From Lachnospiraceae bacterium (lineage in GTDB: Bacteria > Bacillota > Clostridia > Lachnospirales > Lachnospiraceae): a stretch of DNA of 64,000 nt. The stretch spans positions 1-64,000 of the forward strand of contig CAJTBF010000017.1 of assembly GCA_910574195.1 (NCBI GenBank), written 5' to 3'. The translations under genes were made by a program, and so were the position numbers. Shown here piece after piece: positions 44,675-54,519 of this stretch; positions within the stretch are counted from its first letter, which is position 1, and each line of letters begins with the position of its first letter. Below the pieces are notes generated by a model. That model did no database searches. It had not been told where the DNA came from and saw only the letters and a list, made by a program, of their open reading frames with translations.

Positions 44675-46423
44675 TTATTCGCCCTCCCTTTCATCAAAAT
44701 CTCCGCCGCCGCTGGTCTGCGATTCATACACTTCTCTGTAAATCTCGTTTCCGGCAAGCAGTTCTTCATGTGTTCCAAACCCATGGATCCTTCCCTCTTC
44801 CATCACAATGATCCGGTCCGCATCCTGAACACTGGAAATCCTCTGGGCAATGATTAACTTTGTGGTATCCGGAATCTCTTCCCGAAACGCCCTGCGGATC
44901 CGGCTGTCCGTCGCTGTATCCACCGCACTGGTACTGTCGTCCAGAATCAGGATCTTCGGCTTTTTCAGCAACGCACGCGCAATACACAACCGTTGTCTCT
45001 GCCCGCCCGACACATTACTTCCGCCCTGCTCAATGTGTGTTTCATACCCTTGCGGCAGTTTCCGGATAAATTCGTCCGCACAGGCCATACGGCAGACTTC
45101 CCGGCATTCCTCTTCCGTCGCATGTTTGTCGCCCCAGCGTAAATTTTCATAGATAGTGCCGGAAAACAGGACATTGTTCTGCAATACCACGGCAACCTGA
45201 TTCCGCAGCGCCTCCATATCGTATTCTTTGACGTTTCTTCCTCCTACCAGCAACTCTCCGGCAGTCACATCATAGAGACGGCTCACCAGGCTCACCAGGC
45301 TGCTCTTCGCACTTCCGGTTCCTCCCAGAATTCCGATGGTCTCACCGGAATGGATTTCCAGATTGATATTTTTTAATACCGGCTGTGCACTGTCTTTGTG
45401 ATACGTAAAGTCTACATTCCGAAACACAATACTTCCGTCCGCCACTTCCTTTACCGGATGCATGGGATTTTGCAGATCACTCTCTTCGTCCAATACTTCC
45501 GCAATCCGCCGGATACTGGCCATACTCATGGAAATCATGACAAACACCATGGACAGCATCATTAAACTCATCAGAATATTCATACAGTAGGCCAAAAGAC
45601 TCATCAGTTCTCCCGTCGTAAGTTCCGAACTGACAATCATCTTCGCTCCCATCCAACTAAGCAGCAGGATGCAGGTGTATACCGTAAACATCATCAACGG
45701 CGCATTGTAAATCACATTATTCTCTGCCTTTACAAAAATACGGTATATATTTTCACTGGCTCTCTGAAACTTACCGGTTTCCTCTTCCTCCCGGACATAG
45801 GCCTTCACCACCCGGATCGCAGATACATTCTCCTGAACCGAGGCATTCAGCGCGTCATATTTGGGAAAGGCCTGCTGAAAAGTTGCCGTTGCATGCCGGA
45901 TAATAAAAAACAGCACGGTTCCCAACAAAAGAACCGCAACCAGATAAATTGTGGATAACCGGGCATTGATCTGAAATGCCATAAACATCGCACATAACAT
46001 ACTGGCCGGCGCGCGGGTGAACATCCGAAGAATCATCTGATAGGCATTCTGCACATTCGTCACATCCGTTGTCAGCCGGGTTACCAGGCCGGCCGTACTG
46101 AATTTGTCGATATTGGCAAACGAGAATGTCTGAATCTGGTGGAACATGGAACCCCGCAGATTCCGGGCAAATCCGGCGGAGGCCTTCGCTCCATACCGTC
46201 CGCCGGCCATCCCCGCAAAGAGTCCCACAGCAGCAGCAGCTACCATCCATGCTCCTACACGATAGATATGTTTCATATTCCCGGCATTCACGCCTTCATC
46301 AATGATCGACGCCATCAAAAAGGGGATCAGCGTCTCCATCAGAACTTCCAGCAGCATAAACAGCGGCGTGGCAATAGATGCCGCTTTGTACTCCTTTACT
46401 TCTTTTAATATTCTGCGAATCAC
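44675..46423 (-). CDS. ABC exporter, fused permease-ATPase (first subunit)
   Basis: 582 residues: six membrane spans, Walker A GGTGSAKSS (Gly before Lys replaced by Ala: a degenerate nucleotide site is common in one half of heterodimers), signature VSGGQRQRLCIARALL, Walker B ILILDDSTSAVD (Asp in place of the usual catalytic Glu) and IAQRISS (Gln for the H-loop His). Three unusual residues at once point to the non-hydrolysing half of a heterodimeric exporter. The start overlaps the MarR stop (ATGA). Confidence 0.93.
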   Translation of the reverse strand: MIRRILKEVKEYKAASIATPLFMLLEVLMETLIPFLMASIIDEGVNAGNMKHIYRVGAWMVAAAAVGLFAGMAGGRYGAKASAGFARNLRGSMFHQIQTFSFANIDKFSTAGLVTRLTTDVTNVQNAYQMILRMFTRAPASMLCAMFMAFQINARLSTIYLVAVLLLGTVLFFIIRHATATFQQAFPKYDALNASVQENVSAIRVVKAYVREEEETGKFQRASENIYRIFVKAENNVIYNAPLMMFTVYTCILLLSWMGAKMIVSSELTTGELMSLLAYCMNILMSLMMLSMVFVMISMSMASIRRIAEVLDEESDLQNPMHPVKEVADGSIVFRNVDFTYHKDSAQPVLKNINLEIHSGETIGILGGTGSAKSSLVSLVSRLYDVTAGELLVGGRNVKEYDMEALRNQVAVVLQNNVLFSGTIYENLRWGDKHATEEECREVCRMACADEFIRKLPQGYETHIEQGGSNVSGGQRQRLCIARALLKKPKILILDDSTSAVDTATDSRIRRAFREEIPDTTKLIIAQRISSVQDADRIIVMEEGRIHGFGTHEELLAGNEIYREVYESQTSGGGDFDEREGE

Positions 46424-46887
46424 AGAATCCCTCCTTCCATTTTTTCATTCTGTATATTTTCCCGGATTTTTCCGGCCACCTCCAAAAAAACGGATAGTTC
46501 CTCCTCCCGGATTCCTTTTAATAATTTCTGGTTTAAGGCGGTAATCATCTTCTCGATTGTCTCATGACTCTTCACTCCTTTCGGAGTCAGAGTCACCTTT
46601 TTCAGCCGGGCGTCCTGCGTCACAAACTCTCTTTGAATCAATCCTTTCTTTTCCATCAATTGAATGATATTCGTCACCGTAGATCTCCCAATAGAAAACT
46701 GCTTTTCAATATCCCGCTGAAATACGTCCTGTTCCCGCATATCATACAGATACCGGATAATCCAGCCATGCATCAATGTAATTTCGTCAATTCCCGCTGC
46801 TTTTACCTGTGCTTCCAGATTGCGGGATATCATATGATCCAGTCTGCGGATCTCAAATCCCACATGATGTTCTTTTCCCTTCATCAC
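46420..46887 (-). CDS. MarR-family repressor of the ABC exporter
   Basis: 155 residues with the winged HTH: MHGWIIRYLYDMREQDVFQR then IEKQFSIGRSTVTNIIQLME and KKGLIQREFVTQDARLKKVT. It has CAGGAGGTATTGTG upstream of the ATG and overlaps the first ABC gene by four bases. A 24-bp palindrome lies about 80 bp upstream, just after the promoter, so self-repression relieved by a ligand is likely; inferred from layout. Confidence 0.92.
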   Translation of the reverse strand: MMKGKEHHVGFEIRRLDHMISRNLEAQVKAAGIDEITLMHGWIIRYLYDMREQDVFQRDIEKQFSIGRSTVTNIIQLMEKKGLIQREFVTQDARLKKVTLTPKGVKSHETIEKMITALNQKLLKGIREEELSVFLEVAGKIRENIQNEKMEGGIL

Positions 46888-46965
46888 AATACCTCCTGCC
46901 GGTCTTGTTATCCCATTGCAAATAGTTCACCTTGCGAATTGTTCTTTTTAAAACTGTTCATTTCT

Positions 46966-46989
46966 AAATTGTTTGTATTCGAACAATTT
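46966..46989. promoter_or_regulatory. Palindromic operator (probable MarR site)
   Basis: AAATTGTT (46966-46973) and AACAATTT (46982-46989) are perfect inverted arms around TGTATTCG. Related half-sites occur at GAATTGTTC (46936-46944). It lies directly downstream of the -10. Confidence 0.75.
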
Positions 46990-47002
46990 AAAGATGTGCT
47001 TT

Positions 47003-47031
47003 ATTATAACCATTTCACCATAATTTGTCAA
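47003..47031 (-). promoter_or_regulatory. Promoter of the MarR-ABC-ABC operon
   Basis: Minus strand TTGACA, 17 bp, TATAAT; consensus sigma-A. Confidence 0.85.
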
Positions 47032-47118
47032 TAAAAAACACCGCCATAATTCCCGTTTATCCCTCTACTGAGATATAGCCCCCCGTTACTGTCAGTTTTC
47101 CACATACTGTGAATACAA

Positions 47119-47160
47119 AAAACATTCCGATACTTTTATCCTCAAGCATCGGAATGTTTC
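47119..47160 (-). terminator. Terminator after the large surface-protein gene
   Basis: AAACATTCCGATA pairs with TATCGGAATGTTT-like CATCGGAATGTTT; on the minus strand it is followed by TTTTTTG. Confidence 0.75.
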
Positions 47161-47189
47161 TCTTCTCTGATTTTTTAATTTGCCAGGTT

Positions 47190-50100
47190 TTATCTTTTTT
47201 TCTTCTGATTTTTCTTCCTGGAATTCTTTTTCCCGGAGCGGGTTCTCCTTCGGCCTCCCAGACATTTCCAGACCAGAATCCCCAGAATCCCGCCTGTAAG
47301 AGCTACTAAACCTACGTAAAGAGCGATCTGCGCATTGTCACCGGAAGCCACGCTACCACTGCCGCCACCGGAACCGTTTCCAGACCCATTACCGGATCCA
47401 CTGCCTGCTCCGTTTCCAGATCCATTACCGGATCCACTGCCTGCTCCGTTTCCAGACCCGTCGCCGGTACCGCCTTCGCCGCTTCCGCTTCCAGATCCGT
47501 CTCCACTACCGGCGCCGCCTCCGTCGCCAGAACCGCCTTCTCCTTTATTCACAGTGCCACCAAGAGGATCCGAAGGTTCCTTCCAGCCAACAGAAATCAA
47601 CGAGGGACCGCTGACTACAAACTGAATTCCCTCATCAGTCTTGATCACTTCCGGGTAAATAATCTTCCCGGCATTCTCTCCTTCCGCATACATAAATGCC
47701 ACCACTCCGTCATATGTATCCTTCGTGGCTCCCTGCGGATAAGGAATCGTTACGGTCATCCCGTCGGAAGGCATCTGATCTGCCTTTACCCGTGTCCAGC
47801 CGGAATCTCCATCCCCACGGGATAATAACGCCAGATCATAGGAAGAGGCATAGCCCTGCTCTACCCCTTTCTCCATCAATGCTCCGATCAATGCATTCTG
47901 GATTTCACTGGGATGATCCAGTTCGGGACGTTCCTTCAACGCCTCCGGCACTCTGGAGATTCCTTTTTCCAGTTCCAGTCTGTAACTTGTACCGTCGGTG
48001 GAAGAAAGTTCCGGCGGACAGGGCAACGCTTCCATTTCATGAATTACTCCCGTTCCCACCTGCGGCGGCTCCTCCGGCAGAACATAGTTCCCTGCTGCCG
48101 CATCGGTTCCAAGCGAAGGACGCAGACTCCCCGGCTTCCAGGAAAGGGAAACATCCTCTTCTTCTCCTGCGCCGTTGCCTTCATGAATACCGGTAATACT
48201 ATCCGCCGAAAAAACGGTATTCAGCTTATCCAGATCTTCCGGGAGGATTCCGGACACGCCCAATTCCCCATATACCGATACTTCCTCATCCCGGGTATTG
48301 CCGACTGCGAACAGATCGTCTGTCAGCCAGGTCAGAACAATCGGACTGATCTTCCATTCCTTTGTCAAAACCGGATCGCCCACGAATACATAGTTGTCTT
48401 CGTCTTCCAGTGTAAACTTTGCAGTAACAGAATAGGTACCTGCATTGACTGCACTGTTTGTACCGCTCAACTGCATTTTTACCCCGGCCGGCAGACTTTC
48501 CGGCTCAAAATTCACCTTTTTCTCGGTTCCGTCATATCCGAACGAAGTAAGCGTATCTTTCCATTTGATTTTAGAGACGTCAATCTCCTTGCGCCCCACT
48601 TCAATTCCGTTATATTCACAGGTTACTTTCTTCCCTTTTTCTTCATAAGACACGGTGACGGACGTCTGGCCCACCTGGAGCCTGCGATTCTCGATCGCAA
48701 TGTCGCCGCTTGTAATCACCCTGGAAATCCCTGTGTCATAGGTGGCTGTCACCTCCATACCCGCCTTGTTGAAAAGTTCCCCGTATACATAATGTTGCTT
48801 GGTAGGAGGTGTCGTAACTACAATACTGACCAGATTACCCAAATCACGAACCTCAAACGTCTTTTCTACATATGCGGTCTCATTGTCCGGATCTTTGAGC
48901 GTAGCTTTATAAGTACCCGCTTCCCTCACCAATGCCGGATCAATCTCCAACTCCCAGTCATCCTTGTCAAAAAGTGTGGTGAACGTAATCCCTTCCACCG
49001 TCACGCTGTTCTCTGCCGTGATGCTGTCCCGTATAAATTTCTTTGCTGCTTCCGTATGATTCTCTCCCGTCGCATACAAATCGGTCGGAACCTGGAACTT
49101 CACATTCGATGCATTTCCACGAATCTGATATTTTCCGTTCCCTTCTATACTTCCTAACACCCCGCCAGAAGTTCCACTGTTCGCCTTCTTTACTCCACCG
49201 GGATCTCCAATGATAAACGTACCTAAATTCATCAGTCCGCCGGCTACTCCTATACTTTCTCCGGCAGGAACCTCCAGAGACCTTCCGGCCGGAATCACCA
49301 GCCTTTTTCCATCATATATGAAAAAGGGACTACTTTCACTGTACTTTTTCAGACGATCTAATACACAGTTTCCATAAACTTCTCCATTATTCCCATTAAA
49401 TACGACTCCCGAAGTAAAACCGGACAGGTTCGCATTCACGCTCGCCGCATCCACCCAGCCACTCCCGTCGCTCCTGGAAGTCAACGTTCCGTCCGTCCCG
49501 GCTTCTGCGCCGCCCCCAATAGAACTGTAAAGCGACAGTACATAACCGCCGGACACCTCGATCTGGCCGCCGTTGGGAAGAGGACTCGGTCTGTTTTGGT
49601 CACATACATGGCATTCCCCGCTCCCTATATCCGCACCTTTGGGATACTGGAGTCCTCCCCCACTGGCAGTCGGCAAACTGGTACACGTACAAATTCCTTC
49701 TCCACCCTGTGGGTTTATATAACCGCCTTTGATGGTAATCTTTCCACCGCTGGCCAAAAATCCACCTCCGATTCCGGCTCCGCCTCCGGCCTCTTTTGTA
49801 TGTGTAGTTACCGCAGTATCACTACATGTACAGGCTCCGGTTCCACCTACGCCACGGATATTTCCGCCTTCGATGGTAATCTGACCTCCATCACCCTGGC
49901 AGCCGCCGCCAATTCCGGCTCCGCCGCCCAACTCTCCATCTGCATACACTTTTCCACCGGTAATGGTAATTTTTCCGCCGCTTCCCAAAGCAGCGCCGCC
50001 GATTCCGGCTCCGCCAGGACGGCGATGCGTACTCGTATCACCGATATCTCCCCCTGCGTGCGCCTCGATCTCGCCGCTGCGAATCTCGATTGTTCCGCAA

Positions 50101-50660
50101 TTGGGACTACTTTCATCCTTCCCGTCATTATCCTTCAATGTTCCACCAATTCCAGCGCTCTGCGAATCCTTCCCGCACATCGCACCCAATTCTCCGTCGC
50201 TCTGTGCGGTAATCCGCAAAGAAGCTCCTTCTGGCACGGCGAGCCCCGCATACTTTTGTGAAGTCAACGAATTCACTCTCGGATCCTTGTCGGATTGTCT
50301 TTTTCCCTTTAACGTCAGATCCACACTGGCTCCCGGTGCAATATAGAAGGCATTCTTATTATCCGTATCAATCACGACTGCCTGCAGTGTAATGGCATGC
50401 CCTTTTCCGCTTTCTACGGTGATCGTATGCTCTGTCATCTTCCCACCGCTGGTAATAACATAACTGTTCTTGCCGGTCGGTCCGTCCTGAAGCGCGCCGC
50501 CATCCTGCGTATACCCATCCTCACTGATTACAATGCTTCCCTTGGTCAAATCCAGTTCCACATCTCCTGCGGCAATTGTATCCGTCTGAAACAGAAACAA
50601 CGCCAGGAACAACAACGGCAGAAACAGACTTCTTTTTCTTTCGGCATATGTTTTATCCAT
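47190..50660 (-). CDS. Large glycine-rich cell-surface protein, unknown
   Basis: 1156 residues: signal peptide (SLFLPLLFLALFLFQTDTIA, about 11-30); a beta-helix-like region to about residue 420 with four GGAGIGG/AGIGG-type turns (AGIGGTLKD, GGAGIGGAALGSG, GGGAGIGGGCQG, GGGAGIGGGFLASG) and ITGG/IEGG/IKGG strand repeats plus CTC pairs; Ig/MBG-like domains (about 580-820); a domain of unknown type; a Gly/Ser/Asn/Asp stalk (about 1038-1103); one membrane span (YVGLVALTGGILGILVWKCL) and a Lys/Arg tail. No LPXTG sorting signal is seen, so anchoring is by the membrane span. It is likely an adhesin or carbohydrate-binding surface protein; the function is inferred. Confidence 0.8.
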   Translation of the reverse strand: MDKTYAERKRSLFLPLLFLALFLFQTDTIAAGDVELDLTKGSIVISEDGYTQDGGALQDGPTGKNSYVITSGGKMTEHTITVESGKGHAITLQAVVIDTDNKNAFYIAPGASVDLTLKGKRQSDKDPRVNSLTSQKYAGLAVPEGASLRITAQSDGELGAMCGKDSQSAGIGGTLKDNDGKDESSPNCGTIEIRSGEIEAHAGGDIGDTSTHRRPGGAGIGGAALGSGGKITITGGKVYADGELGGGAGIGGGCQGDGGQITIEGGNIRGVGGTGACTCSDTAVTTHTKEAGGGAGIGGGFLASGGKITIKGGYINPQGGEGICTCTSLPTASGGGLQYPKGADIGSGECHVCDQNRPSPLPNGGQIEVSGGYVLSLYSSIGGGAEAGTDGTLTSRSDGSGWVDAASVNANLSGFTSGVVFNGNNGEVYGNCVLDRLKKYSESSPFFIYDGKRLVIPAGRSLEVPAGESIGVAGGLMNLGTFIIGDPGGVKKANSGTSGGVLGSIEGNGKYQIRGNASNVKFQVPTDLYATGENHTEAAKKFIRDSITAENSVTVEGITFTTLFDKDDWELEIDPALVREAGTYKATLKDPDNETAYVEKTFEVRDLGNLVSIVVTTPPTKQHYVYGELFNKAGMEVTATYDTGISRVITSGDIAIENRRLQVGQTSVTVSYEEKGKKVTCEYNGIEVGRKEIDVSKIKWKDTLTSFGYDGTEKKVNFEPESLPAGVKMQLSGTNSAVNAGTYSVTAKFTLEDEDNYVFVGDPVLTKEWKISPIVLTWLTDDLFAVGNTRDEEVSVYGELGVSGILPEDLDKLNTVFSADSITGIHEGNGAGEEEDVSLSWKPGSLRPSLGTDAAAGNYVLPEEPPQVGTGVIHEMEALPCPPELSSTDGTSYRLELEKGISRVPEALKERPELDHPSEIQNALIGALMEKGVEQGYASSYDLALLSRGDGDSGWTRVKADQMPSDGMTVTIPYPQGATKDTYDGVVAFMYAEGENAGKIIYPEVIKTDEGIQFVVSGPSLISVGWKEPSDPLGGTVNKGEGGSGDGGGAGSGDGSGSGSGEGGTGDGSGNGAGSGSGNGSGNGAGSGSGNGSGNGSGGGSGSVASGDNAQIALYVGLVALTGGILGILVWKCLGGRRRTRSGKKNSRKKNQKKKR
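47374..47465 (-). repeat. 36-bp tandem repeat in the stalk-coding region
   Basis: Units 47374-47409 and 47410-47445 differ by one base and a partial third follows. They encode GSGNGSGNGAGS-type residues and could vary in number between strains. Confidence 0.75.
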
Positions 50661-50926
50661 CTTTTCATTCTCCCTTATATTTGACCGTCGGTATGTTTTC
50701 AGCTTCCCCTGTCGGCTTTCTCACAACTTCCGCACGTAGAATCTTTTCAAAAATAACATTCTGATTATACCATACTCCCCGTCAGATTTCTACCCAAAAA
50801 ACGGCTCCTATACCTATATAAATTTCCAATTTTGTCCCATTTTTCTATTCTATGCCGGACGAATGTCTCCAATCGGCAGAATTCCCGATTCTATACCCAT
50901 CCGGGCATCTAAAACACGGGACGCCC

Positions 50927-52126
50927 TCAGGGGAGAAACACGTATTCCTTCAACCGGCGCATTGCTTCCTCCACCAACGACCGCGGAAGCGCCAGATTCA
51001 TTCGGATGCCGCAGGGACTGTAGAAGGCTCTCCCATCCTGCCAGATCACCCCCACTTCCACACCGGCCCTTTGCACGTCGTCAATGGTTTTCCCGTGAAT
51101 CTCGCACCATTTTGTGCAATCCAAAAGCAGCATATAGGTCCCCTGCGGCTTTGCCACCGAAATCTCCGGAAAATGTTCCCTGATATACCGGTATGCATAT
51201 GCCACATTTTCCGTCAATACCTGACAGAGTTCCTTCACCCACTCCCAGCCTTCCTGTCGGTAAGCGCCAATCAGCGCATGCATGGAAAGCACATTCATGG
51301 AATTATAATGACAAAGGGAGCTTTCCTTTTTTACCCGATCGCGGATCCATGGATTGTAAATAATATGATAACTACCAATCAATCCTGCCAGATTAAATGT
51401 CTTAGACGGTGCATAAAGCGCCACAGTACGCATTCTCGCATCTTCCGACACCATCTGGGTAGGAAGATGGCGATATCCCTGTAAAATAATATCCGACCAG
51501 ATTTCATCCGATATTACATATACATCATACTTTCGGAACAGTTCCATGGCCTGTTCCAGTTCCCGACGTTCCCAGACACGACCGCATGGATTGTGCGGAG
51601 AGCAAAATATCGCCGCATGAATATGCTGTTCTTTGATTTTTGTCTCCATATCTGCAAAGTCCATCCGCCAGACACCTTCTTCATCCCGGTACAACGGACT
51701 ATGTACCATATCATATCCATTATTCTTCAGGCTCTCCGTAAATCCAATGTACGCAGGAGTATGCAAAAGCACTTTATCTCCACGCGAACAAAATACATTC
51801 AATGCGCTGATTACTCCACCCAACACCCCGTTCTCGTACCCGATACACTCTCTTGTCAGGCCGGATACCCTATGACGTTCCTTCTGCCAACGGATGATGG
51901 AATCATAGTATGCGTCACTGGGATCAAAATACCCATAAGCAGGATGTTCCATCCGTTGAATCACGGCTTCCGGAATTGTCGGCGCCGTCGCAAAATTCAT
52001 GTCCGCTACCCACATGGGGATCCGCTGAAATCCTTCTTTTACGGAAACATTTGTATAGGGAATTTCCTCCAATGCAATAGAGTCCTTTCCTCTGCGGTCC
52101 ATAATTGTTGTAAAATCATACTTCAT
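50927..52126 (-). CDS. PatB/MalY-type aminotransferase (cystathionine beta-lyase)
   Basis: 399 residues, PLP-dependent fold type I. Start MKYDFTTIMDRRGKDSIALE is family-typical; the PLP lysine sits in LYAPSKTFNLAGL and the aspartate in ISDEIWSDI; CSPHNPCGRVW binds the substrate. Probably cleaves cystathionine or cysteine to give homocysteine/sulfide, pyruvate and ammonia. Its ATG follows GGAGAGTGAGGAATACAA. It lies 18 bp after the HAD gene, so the two are co-transcribed. Confidence 0.92.
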   Translation of the reverse strand: MKYDFTTIMDRRGKDSIALEEIPYTNVSVKEGFQRIPMWVADMNFATAPTIPEAVIQRMEHPAYGYFDPSDAYYDSIIRWQKERHRVSGLTRECIGYENGVLGGVISALNVFCSRGDKVLLHTPAYIGFTESLKNNGYDMVHSPLYRDEEGVWRMDFADMETKIKEQHIHAAIFCSPHNPCGRVWERRELEQAMELFRKYDVYVISDEIWSDIILQGYRHLPTQMVSEDARMRTVALYAPSKTFNLAGLIGSYHIIYNPWIRDRVKKESSLCHYNSMNVLSMHALIGAYRQEGWEWVKELCQVLTENVAYAYRYIREHFPEISVAKPQGTYMLLLDCTKWCEIHGKTIDDVQRAGVEVGVIWQDGRAFYSPCGIRMNLALPRSLVEEAMRRLKEYVFLP

Positions 52127-52144
52127 TTGTATTCCTCACTCTCC

Positions 52145-52915
52145 TTATAACATTTTGTAATGCTGCAATGCTGCATAAATACCGTCCCGATCCACACTCT
52201 CTGTAACATAATCCGCGGATCCTTTCACAATATCGTCCGCATTTCCCATTGCAATGCCCACACCGGCATAATGCAGCATGTCCCTGTCATTTTCTCCGTC
52301 CCCGAACGCCATAATTTCACTTGACGCAAGATGAAAGTGCTGCAAACAATATCGAATTCCCGCCACCTTGCCTCCCTCCTTTGAAATAATATCTACGCCG
52401 TACGGATTCCACCTGCTCATCTTACAGGTAGGAAGTTCTTTTATTAACGTATTCACCCTGCTCCCATCATCAAACACGATACACTGATAAATCTGATCCC
52501 CCCGATAAATTCCCACCTCTGGAACCGGCGTCGAAATTGCTTCTTGCGCATAACAGACAGATTCATTGACAAAATTAATATACATTCGGTTCCGTTCCAC
52601 AAGCAGAACCGGGATTTCTTTCCGTTCAAATATAGAAACTATCTTTAACATATCCGCCTTTTTGATCGGGACACTATGCATCAGTTTCCCATATGCGTTA
52701 AGATAAATCTGTCCATTCAATGTAATATACCCTTCAAAGGACAATTTGTTTACAGGCAATTCTTCTATTTCCAACTTATGCCGTCCTGTGGCAACAAATA
52801 GTCTGATTCCCTTTTTCCTCAATTGATGGATCGCAAATTCCGTACTCTCCGGAACCCTTCCGGTCGTGTGGGACAGCAATGTCCCGTCGATATCAAAAAA
52901 TATGGCTTTTATCAT
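52145..52915 (-). CDS. Cof-type HAD phosphatase
   Basis: 256 residues. Motif I is FFDIDGTLLSH, motif II VATGRHK, motif III the SKEGGKVAG lysine and motif IV FGDGENDRDML; a C2B cap domain lies between. Acts on sugar phosphates or flavin/PLP-type phosphates in other members. The start overlaps the lipoprotein-like gene upstream by four bases (ATGA). Confidence 0.92.
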   Translation of the reverse strand: MIKAIFFDIDGTLLSHTTGRVPESTEFAIHQLRKKGIRLFVATGRHKLEIEELPVNKLSFEGYITLNGQIYLNAYGKLMHSVPIKKADMLKIVSIFERKEIPVLLVERNRMYINFVNESVCYAQEAISTPVPEVGIYRGDQIYQCIVFDDGSRVNTLIKELPTCKMSRWNPYGVDIISKEGGKVAGIRYCLQHFHLASSEIMAFGDGENDRDMLHYAGVGIAMGNADDIVKGSADYVTESVDRDGIYAALQHYKML

Positions 52916-54199
52916 TCGTCATCCTCCAAAATACTCTTTCCACTGATACGATATTGATAATCCGGTATTCTCTGTACCCCCTCATTCAAAACCTTGTTCC
53001 CCAAATACTGAAAACTACCATCCCCGGCAAACCGTACTGTGAGCTCATGCGTGATTACCGCATCCACCCCCTCTGCCGTATCGCACATTGCATCAATGAT
53101 GAGTGTCACCGTACCGTCTTCATTTTTCCTGCTGCCGGTCACTTCCGGGAAAGAGGCCCCGAAAAAATGGGGGATATAATTCCCGCACCCCAAACGTACC
53201 CATGCATATCTCTGCTTTTCCTCGTCAAATACTGCATACTCTCGTATTTGTTCCGCTGTTACCGGAAGATACTCCGTCAGCAGAGATTCAAATTCTTCTT
53301 TTGCGATTCCATTCTGTGATCCTTCCGGTTCAAATTTTTTTCCATATTTTATTCCATATAAATATTCATATATTCCATTATAGTCCAATTTATCCAAATG
53401 CGCTGCATCCCAGTTCGAACGCAGCAGATTATTTCCCTGATATCCCAGCCCTGATACACACTTCCTTGAAATTTCCCGCTGTTCTTCTGCGATTGGTTTT
53501 ACCCGAATCAGACAGCTTCCCTCCATCACCTCCGTTACTTCCGGATACTCCGGAACACACAGCTCATAGCTGAACCATCCTTTCTCTGAATAATGCCATT
53601 CTTTTATTCTGGTATACGAAATATCAGAAATTCCCGGTTCATTTTCCACATTCCATCCCGCGTTTACACTGAGAACATACAGATCTGCTCCGTCAAAAAT
53701 ATACTTTTTCCTTCCGATTCCTCCGTCAGAATGTATCTCATATGTAACCATCGAACCTTCTTTTCTATCCAAACATGCCTCCAGGAAATGTTCCATCTTC
53801 TTTTCATTTTCCATATCCGAATATCGTATCATCGTATACACCGGAGATCCTGTTTCTCCCACTTTTTTCTGTATTTTAAAAACAGTGTCATCGGAAAGCA
53901 CGACATTCGACGCCTTCCCTTTCTCCGCCTGTTCATAAATAGGAAAAAAAGACTTCATCACGTAGTCGCAATCTGCCTCCGCTTCCTTTTGTTCCTGTTT
54001 CTCTATCGGAAGACAGTACCCCCCTCTCCCATTGCTCTGCTTCTTCTCTATCGCTTCCTGTTTCTTTTCCCGGATCAAATTCCGCAAATTCAACATGGAG
54101 TCCTGTTTTCTTTCCTTCCCCCTCGTTTTGGCAAGCACACAAAAGAACGCCGGAGATCAACACCATACGAAACAAAATAGCGATTTTCTTTGATACCAT
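52912..54199 (-). pseudogene. Lipoprotein with a +1 frameshift in a G5 run after the signal peptide
   Basis: ATG at 54199 (GGGAGGAAGTCCTT) starts MVSKKIAILFRMVLISGVLL followed by CACQNEG, a lipoprotein signal. The body, beginning KQDSMLNLRNLIREKKQEAI, continues to 52912 in the next frame (about 390 residues). Dropping one G from the G5 run (C5 on the plus strand, 54118-54122) joins them into about 420 residues. The body has no recognised domain and looks extracellular (YIPHFFGASFPEVTGSRKNE). It may be a slippage-switched gene, a true pseudogene or a sequencing error. It is the first gene of a run with HAD and PatB. Confidence 0.7.
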
Positions 54200-54441
54200 A
54201 AGGACTTCCTCCCATTCCGCCACATAGATTTCGCCGTGTCTGTTACATCCCGTGCTATCCCTCAGCCCTGGCCGGACCAGAATATTCACGAAGAGATGCC
54301 CACACGGTGTATCTAATATAAATATTATATTTCTAAGGTTTATAAGTCAAGTTCTGCGTCGACAAATCATAAGAACAGAACACGACAAACGCAGGAACAA
54401 ATAAATGACGAACAAAAATATTACTGTTTCCATTATAATAT

Positions 54442-54478
54442 AGATGGGCAGAACCCAAAAATCCGGTTCTGCCCATCT
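54442..54478 (-). terminator. Terminator after the FMN-binding lipoprotein gene
   Basis: AGATGGGCAGAACC (54442-54455) and GGTTCTGCCCATCT (54465-54478) pair perfectly over 14 bp. The trailing strand is AT-rich rather than a clean T-run. The rest of 54200-54519 shows nothing else convincing. Confidence 0.7.
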
Positions 54479-54519
54479 GCATAGAACATACTCTGGTATA
54501 TCGCCTGATGTCTTTATTC

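Noticed and set aside
47374-47465. Possible CRISPR-like repeats
   Set aside because: The 36-bp units are directly adjacent without spacers and code for the stalk.
47335-47625. Pro-rich open frame opposite the stalk region
   Set aside because: It is the antisense reading of Gly/Ser codons; no start signal.
49596-50261. 221-codon open frame opposite the large surface-protein gene
   Set aside because: It is the complement of the Gly-rich repeats; residue composition mirrors that bias and there is no ribosome site.
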